A stretch of DNA of 64,000 bases, taken from positions 1 to 64,000 of the forward strand of contig NW_024104348.1 in assembly GCF_003945595.2 (NCBI RefSeq). Direction: 5' to 3'. The notes beneath the pieces are model-generated. The model had not been told where the DNA came from. It saw only the letters and a program-made list of their open reading frames with translations, and did not search any database. This DNA is from Pipra filicauda (taxonomy: Eukaryota; Chordata; Aves; Passeriformes; Pipridae). A program made the translations under genes and the position numbers. Below, piece after piece: positions 57,825 through 64,000 of this stretch. Numbering within the stretch: position 1 is the stretch's first letter; each line of letters opens with the position of its first letter.

Positions 57825-60800
57825 CTAAAGAAGGGGAGAGCCAGTTACTTGCTGGACATTTCAGATCACAAATCTCATGATGTCTATGACTGGAGAAAAC
57901 CTGCAACACCACTTTGGTTTTAGAGAGACCTTAGTTTCCCTTTGTGTTCTCCATGCCTTCTCCTTGGTCCTGTTTCCTACAATGGATTTCTTTCTAAACC
58001 CTTCACAGGGCCATTCCCCTCCCTTCTTCCTACGATTCCCTCTGAACTGATGTCCTCACACCAGTTAGCCATTCAACCCAATGCTCTTCCTGTTTTATGA
58101 GTCTGAGATGTGGCTATAAATATGTGACAGGCAGGAGCCAGGTTGCTGCAGACATATTCTGAGCCACCCGGGAATCAGGCTCAGCAGAGCATTGACCCTG
58201 AGCCAAGCTGATAAAAGGAGAGGACACTTTCCATTCATGGCCAGCTAGTGTTGGATACTGTATATGATTATACAGCTTCATTTGGCTTAAAGCAAAAGCA
58301 GAGCTTGTTCACATCTGCCTTCAGAAGGTGACACATATCTCGTGACAGAGTTAGTGTACTGCCTTTTCTTGTCTCTTCTTCAGTTTCTTCTTCCTGTTTG
58401 CAACTTGTATGGTCAGGAATATAAAGAATGGGTGATGTTATAGTATCCTATTGGGAGTTTCCTTTCTTAAAAGCCTTAAGAGGGAGTGGAAAGGAATCAG
58501 TGGCTCGGCACATACTGCAGCCAGTCAGGCAGCTGTGTGACAAGTGTTGCCCTGAAAGACCTGGATTTAAGTATTTCAGATGCTTACAGCAATCAGATCT
58601 TGGAGAACTTCTTGAGAGGAGCCCTCCAATTAGCAAGGAGTTGTTCCTTACCTTGAGAGACCACAGAGTCTGGAGACCAATGCAAAACTCCAGCATTTCA
58701 TCATCTGAGAAGAGACAAGACACCAATCAGGCTTAAAATTATACAATACTACCCATCTAAACAAAGAGTATTTCTCCTGTAAGAGGATATGGAATACAAG
58801 AACATCTGATTCATAAACTTATGTGGTTATGGTCTCTTCAGTATAAAGTAGATTAAAAAAATAATGAGGAAAATGATGAGTTAAACACGAACACTAACAA
58901 GCAGGTGGTAACAGTGACAATAATAAGTCAGCACTCTTCTGGCACTGACTGATAAGCCATTAGAGGAGCTATTTATGCACAGTCCTGAAGATGGTCAAAA
59001 TTAACTTTGTTGCTGATAAGAGGAGGAAACCATGATTATCTTGACTATTATGAGATATTTGAGTGGGGACGTGGGATTGTTTGAAACTTAATATGAAATG
59101 TCAGAAGGGGCTTGTGGGATCTCATAAAACTTACTGTGGGTTGTGTAAGGGAAGGACCAAAGGCAGGGGATGGCAAGCAGCAGGGTGAATCAGGGAAGAA
59201 CAATCATGGAAAAATGGAGAGGAGAGGGGATAAGGGGGCAGTCACATGCAATCAGGCAGTTGGTCAGTTCACTTGTCTGACCAAACCCTGCACCTAATGG
59301 CTGCAATTTATCCGATCTTATTAGATAATTTTATTAAGTAAATTTTTCTGTGTAACTTCTCTATCCTACATTTGACTGTTGCAAGTCTTCAGTGTCAGCA
59401 AGTGTAGAACATGCCATGGGTTAAATAGCTGTAGATGTCACTAACTTCAGGGACTGGCAAGGGAGGTGCCAGTAACTGAAGGGATTACAGGCCATAGGGC
59501 TCATAGGTGTGTGTCAGCAACTGGAGAAAAGGATGTAGCTCACAGGTGCCAGCACCCAGAGACACCAGTGTGCAAGAGAAGTCTGGGTGCCATAGAGTTT
59601 ATACACCTGAGTGCCAGCAATGGAGGGATTACGATGTGTGCTGCAAGGTCTGAGTTCCAGTAACTGAATAAAGACTGTGGATCACAGAGCTTGTAGGTCT
59701 TGGTGCCAACAACTGGAGCGCTCAGCATGCAAGAGAGCTCTGGCTACCTGCTCTGACTGGGGTCACAAGGGCCTTGGGTTTATAAGTCAGCAATTGAAGA
59801 GGACAGAGCACGACCATGAGAGATCTAAATGCCACTAACTAGAAAGACTTGGGTGTGTTTATGTTTTCCTGATGAATTTGATCCTATGAGGTTGTGGCTT
59901 TGTACTCAAGGGTCTGGGTCAGTGGCTAGGTAGGGGGCCTATGGTCCCGACATGGATATAAAACAGACCTAGAAGCTGTGCTGTTATTCGAAGACTGTGA
60001 ATATAAGTGTGCTTGTGAATCTAGAGAATGAGGATCTGTGAACTTCTGATGATGAACTTCAATCCTGGTCAGCTGGAGAGGAGGATCAGGGCTAGGCTAT
60101 CTGTGCTGGTATTTATGTGCCTGCTGGTAAAGGCACTACTCTGCATGCGGTGATCTGTGTGGCTGGCCTTGTCTCTGTCCTTTCTCTGTGTGCCTCTTTG
60201 GAATATACCTTCAGCCTTGCTACTACCTCAACCTGCCACTAAGAACATGCATTGGACTGGGTGGGAGTGACCTGCATCTTAGAGTTGCCCATCTGGACTT
60301 GAGTGGCAGCTAAGGAGGAATTTCCAGGTCCTGGAGTCTGCAGGAATCAGGAGCCACCAGTAATATCATTAACACTTCCCATGCCTCCTGAATGCCAGCT
60401 TGCCCTGTAACAAGTGACTATAATTTATAATTTATTTATAATGACATAAGCAAGAGCACTGTGTGTACAGGGAGGTATAAGACACAAGGGTAGCAATTTT
60501 GCTCCTTCCAGGCAGACATCTCCACATCCCAGCAAAATGGATAGATGCTACTGGGCTAAATTCACCTGTGATGGTACTAATACAGATTCTCCATAGAGGA
60601 CAAGAACTAGTACAGGAAAAAAAAGAAGAGAAGAGTGAACTTGAGTGTATAAGAGGAGGAAGCTCTTTCTAGATGACTAGGAACATGGAAAGAATGGGCA
60701 TGAAAAGGGGGAGCAAGGAAGGTCTTGGAAGATGAATAGTACTCATCAAAGATGAGGAAACAAAGGCAAGAGAGTAAAGCTGGGAGATTAATAGGGATAA

Positions 60801-62114
60801 AGAACAAGGGGGAAAAAAGACAACTAAGTTGTTTTCAGCATATTCACAGCTTGATGTGAATGTGGAACATGCAGCCTTTCTGCTGGTTGATGGGCGTGCC
60901 TCAGCACCTGCTGACTTGGCCTTGGGTACTATGGCTCCTTCCTTCTAAGGGTCCTGCTTCAGGACACTGAGGGAGACTCAGCACTCTGTGGTTACCAGGT
61001 TCTTTCAGGGTGCTCCCTGCAGCAGAAGCAGATGAGTACACAGAGAAACGCTCTGGGGAATAAGCTGTACCCTCTGTTGCCTTCTCTGATGACTCTCAGC
61101 CACAGATACAAGTGCCCATTCAATAGAACATAGGGCACCAGAGGACTAATCAAGCCTTCTGCATAATTTTAAGAAATGTCCATTTTAGAATGTAAATGAG
61201 AATTTTCCACATCCTTTTTTAAGACCAAAAATCACATCATTTCTTCCCACTTTCCGTGTCTTCTCTCTTCTCTGTACCCTTCCTATGCCCTTTGCATTTG
61301 GTTAGATTGAACGTGTTCACAGCGCATAATGATGTTGGCCAGCAGTGGAAGCGACCACATCACCAACCTCCTACCGTGTTACACTCTTCTTAAAGGTCCT
61401 TCTAAATGCCCTTGACAGTGCAAGAGCAACAGAGGAAAAATAGGGGAGATGAGGGGCTGGCACTCTCACCTACAACCAGTGCCGAACACAACACTGTCTC
61501 CGGGCCAAATTGCAACTCCATATGTTCTACTCGGCCAACAACGCTGGGGATAGGAAGAGAGAGGTCTCCACAGTCCATGGCAGACACTTCTTCCAGCCTG
61601 TGGGACACAAGAAGTGTTATTGCCTCAAGTGGAGGAAGAGTAGGAAAAACAGGACTTCTCCCTGACGGCAGTTCTTCTTGTTCTCATTGGGAATAGGCCC
61701 ACAAGAGGAGGAATCTCTTTCACGCAGTATGTCTGGAGGCAGATTCAACAAGCAAAACCTCACCACTAGCCATCAGCTGGGCAGCTTTGCCTTGCACTAC
61801 ACACAGACAGAATGACACAGCTCTGCCTCCCAGTCTGGGGTCTTCACACAACTTTGCCAGTGCTCCTGATGCCTTGCCCTGTATCCCACCTTCTGCACCT
61901 TCTCCTAAACAGCCGTGTGCACGTGCAAAGCTGCTGGTAATTATCATTGGGGCTGGGAATCAAGGGTGCCTAGGTTCTTGCCATAGCTTTTCTTTTAGTC
62001 ATCTCTCCTCTTCTACTGTGCAAAGACTTACCCCAGCTGGTTTAAACAGCTCTTGGAGATGAGGTTCGGTAGACACCCAGTGTTAACAGTCGCTTTCAAT
62101 ACCTGACCTTGGCA
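57732..62114 (-). CDS. NRIP2: NRIP2 (nuclear receptor-interacting protein 2), 3' part
   Basis: Coding exons are 62114-62032, 61597-61470, 58704-58652 and 57824-57732. They join in phase to 118 residues and a stop, matching the retropepsin-like C-terminal domain of human NRIP2 in every exon. The family binds nuclear receptors such as retinoic-acid and thyroid-hormone receptors and dampens their activity. The domain descends from a retroviral-type aspartic protease fold. Visible pieces: QVLKATVNTGCLPNLISKSC, where the retropepsin DTG reads NTG, VEHMELQFGPETVLCSALVV, EFCIGLQTLWSLK, CCIDLEDGVLRFKA and ELPFLHASEEPAQ at the end. The Asn makes protease activity unlikely. The N-terminal exons are missing and probably lie beyond 64000. 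It is tail-to-tail with ITFG2, as in human. Confidence 0.93.
57825..58651 (-). other. NRIP2 last intron
   Basis: 827 bases with no recognisable feature. Confidence 0.75.
58652..58704 (-). CDS. NRIP2: NRIP2 penultimate exon (53 bp)
   Basis: Acceptor CTCTTCTCAG; donor CTCAAG|GTAAGG. Encodes DEMLEFCIGLQTLWSLK in phase 1 to phase 0, with the GLQTL segment conserved in NRIP2 and NRIP3. Confidence 0.94.
58705..61469 (-). other. NRIP2 intron with degenerate minisatellite
   Basis: 2.8 kb. It contains the irregular repeat at 59460-59850; otherwise purine-rich stretches and nothing recognised. Confidence 0.7.
59460..59850. repeat. Degenerate minisatellite, GTGCCAGYAACTGGAG-like units
   Basis: About eight diverged occurrences of a TGCCAG(T/C)AACTG(G/A)A core at irregular spacing, roughly 35-85 bases, near 59467, 59512, 59547, 59612, 59653, 59702, 59786 and 59830. 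It looks like an old tandem repeat. Confidence 0.65.
61470..61597 (-). CDS. NRIP2: NRIP2 exon, middle of the retropepsin-like domain
   Basis: Acceptor TGTGTCCCACAG; donor GTTGTAG|GTGAGA. Encodes LEEVSAMDCGDLSLPIPSVV and GRVEHMELQFGPETVLCSAL, aligning with the human domain between the active-site and GLQTL segments. Confidence 0.94.
61598..62031 (-). other. NRIP2 intron
   Basis: 434 bases with no recognisable feature. Confidence 0.75.
62032..62114 (-). CDS. NRIP2: NRIP2 exon with the active-site-like motif
   Basis: Acceptor TTTTTTCTAG; donor CTGGG|GTAAGT. Encodes CQGQVLKATVNTGCLPNLIS and KSCLNQLG, the start of the retropepsin-like domain. The catalytic Asp position holds Asn (codon AAC). Confidence 0.92.
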
Positions 62115-63649
62115 CTAGAAAAAACAACAACAGATGATTACTGTGGGCTCAAAATGGGCATACTCACTCCTCTAACTTTCTGAGCAACACAGCCAAAGAT
62201 GTGGTGTTTTAGGCAGTAGTCAGAAGGTAGGAGACTTATCCAAGACAATGGTGGTCTCCACAGTGCTCTGCAAAACTCTGTCAAAGATTTCTTTTTGAAT
62301 TTGTCTTCTTTCATTTATATTTGATTGCCCAGACATTTATCTGTTTTTAGGGACTTTACCTTAACAGTGTTCCTGCCAAGAGATGCATAATTAGTGAATT
62401 TGTTCAGAAAACCCCCATGGACTTTATTAGCAGAGCAATAGTTGATATGACAAAAGCTTCTAAAGGAATACAGGCATGTGCTACAGCCTTTGTCATTTCT
62501 CCATTTCTTCTGATGTTGCAGGTAACAATTTTCAAGGGCTAGACATTTGTTTTCAGTTGAAGAGCTTCCAGAGGGAGAAGTCGGAAACAGAAGCAGATAG
62601 CACATATATCCCTGAGATGAACTGACAAATTCAAATGATTCCTGAATACAAGACACAACCTAATCAGAAGGTATTTATTTTGTGTAGGGCTTACATTATG
62701 TTCCTATATAGCTCTTCAAGGATATATGACATGATATTATAACTACACTAGTAACAGCTGGTGTCATTTAGCAAAGGGAGAGACTGGATGCCTTGCACCC
62801 CAGTCACCTGTGCTTGATCTTACTGGAATAATCCCCAGTGCCTTGCTCACTTCATTTCTTCACCCCTTTGCACTTGAAAGGGAAAAGGAAATGTGTTTGC
62901 CATATGTTTTCTGCCCCCTCTGCACAAAGGTCCTTAATGGCAGGCCAGAGGTGATGAAGTAACAGCAGGTCTTACATATGTTAGAGGTCTGAAAAAATAG
63001 GGTTATCAAGGACATTGATAAGAATTATGTTCAGGGAAAAAAAAGGAGGAGCAGGACTTAGTAAAGGAATTGGAAAAGATGGGGTAACTGCCATCTACAA
63101 AATATGTTTTTCACCTGTCTCTAGTGCCTAATATCCATTCCTGATGGCCTAGTTCTTCAAGGCTCTGTCTTGCACCAACACCCACAAAAAACCATCCACA
63201 AAGCTTCCCTTTAGAGAGGCTCTTTTTTTTTCCCTACTATCATTTGTGTTTTTCCTGTGATTCCCTCTCTTCCATTCACTGTAGTGCTCTGTGCCATTAG
63301 TCACTCAGAAGCAGCAACAGACCTCCCACTGCTCCTCTACCCTTATGCTCATTCCTAACAAGGTTAAATGCTTGATCACCTCAAGCAGACCAGCATGGCT
63401 ATGAGGTACTCAGTGCAGCACCAGTAGGGTCAAGGAAAACGTTTCAATTTCATGATTTCTTAACTAAATCTGTTTCTGACTATTAATCATAACAGAGAGC
63501 GAGCTACATTATTTCCAAGATTTCCAAGAGCTCCAGTATTTCCAAGATTCCATTTTCAAAAATGAACTATTTGTGAGCAGTTATAAAAAGCAAGAGCAAA
63601 ATATCTCTTGTGAGAAATACTGGAATGCTGCAAACAGACACAATATCAC
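62115..63649 (-). other. NRIP2 upstream intron, no further exon found
   Basis: I looked on the minus strand for the exon before CQGQV, expected to end in phase 0, and found none that fits. The open minus-strand frame at 62656-62315 does not resemble the protein. Confidence 0.55.
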
Positions 63650-63690
63650 TAGGGTCCCTTTCAGCCCAAATAATTTTGTGATTCTATAAC
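63650..63690 (+). mobile_element. CR1 LINE 3' tail remnant (plus orientation)
   Basis: About 40 bases: GGGTCCCTTTCAGCCCAAAT followed by TTTTGTGATTCTATAA, the extreme end of a CR1 copy. Confidence 0.75.
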
Positions 63691-64000
63691 AAAATACCTC
63701 CCTTCTGATTTTAGAGCTCTGCAATGTCTGTGCTGTCTTGTCCTCACTGATGTATCAGCCCTGCCTACGAGGATTGTGGCCAGACTGAGCAGAGAGGTAA
63801 GATAAAGGCACAGAGTGCAGATGTGTGCTAAATGCCTGTCTCCTCATCCTCTCTACTGTGCTTCACAGAAGAGGCTTCCCTGTGCCTCCTCACTACCTAA
63901 GTGGGTATACTGACCATGAGTCTCAGGTCACGTGTGCCACCACATTAGCCCAGGCTGCAACCTGCCAACACTGTCCAGCTGAAACAGCTCTTCCTCAGTA
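63691..64000. other. Right edge of the window
   Basis: About 310 bases with no recognisable feature; probably still within the NRIP2 5' intron. Confidence 0.5.

Noticed and set aside
62315..62656. 113-codon minus-strand open frame as the missing NRIP2 exon
   Set aside because: No similarity to the NRIP2 region before the retropepsin-like domain, although a donor-like AAG|GTAAAG occurs inside it.
1..64000. CRISPR arrays, operons, phage or bacterial defence systems
   Set aside because: The sequence is clearly vertebrate nuclear DNA with spliced genes and CR1 elements. No spaced direct repeats or compact prokaryotic gene runs are present.

Overview
This is a stretch of bird nuclear genome. Four spliced protein genes are split into exons with consensus splice sites. 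CR1 LINE fragments are scattered throughout, and one short element joins a tRNA-Ile-like head to a CR1-like tail. From memory that SINE architecture (the TguSINE1 type) is characteristic of passerines, so a songbird is my best guess. There is no bacterial-type operon, CRISPR array or phage.

Layout from left to right. (1) 106-7268, minus strand: the first four coding exons of a TCAF (TRPM8 channel-associated factor, FAM115) gene, about 632 residues. The M60-like peptidase part lies beyond the left edge. (2) 7.3-16.5 kb: intergenic sequence or 5' intron with CR1 fragments. (3) 16.59-18.86 kb: CpG-island sequence leading into FKBP4, plus strand, ten coding exons from 17931 to 35367, encoding 449 aa. 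Its 3' UTR appears to contain a 1.36 kb antisense CR1 and to end near an AATAAA at 37264. (4) 39.4-40.0 kb: a second CpG island and ITFG2, plus strand, twelve coding exons from 39509 to 49083, encoding 458 aa, with AATAAA at 49847. (5) 49.9-57.7 kb: intergenic sequence with a possible LTR, the tRNA-Ile/CR1 SINE, a four-unit 61-bp minisatellite and, directly beside it, about 480 bp of degenerate TTAGGG (interstitial telomeric) repeat. (6) 57732-62114, minus strand: the last four coding exons of NRIP2, a domesticated retropepsin-fold gene. Its 5' exons were not found and probably lie to the right of the window.

The order FKBP4(+), ITFG2(+), NRIP2(-) matches human 12p13 as I recall it. TCAF sits divergently upstream of FKBP4, whereas the human TCAF genes are on chromosome 7. 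The products do not form one pathway. FKBP4 is an HSP90 co-chaperone, ITFG2 is a KICSTOR subunit in amino-acid signalling to mTORC1, NRIP2 is a nuclear-receptor cofactor, and TCAF regulates TRPM8. I assembled the exon structures by reading frame, phase and splice consensus, and each joins without a frameshift. I see no convincing new biological system. The most unusual items are the telomeric repeat with its minisatellite, the Asn in place of the retropepsin Asp in NRIP2, the identical heat-shock-element-like 13-mers on both sides of FKBP4 exon 1, and the G-rich 11-bp repeat just after a weak ITFG2 splice donor.
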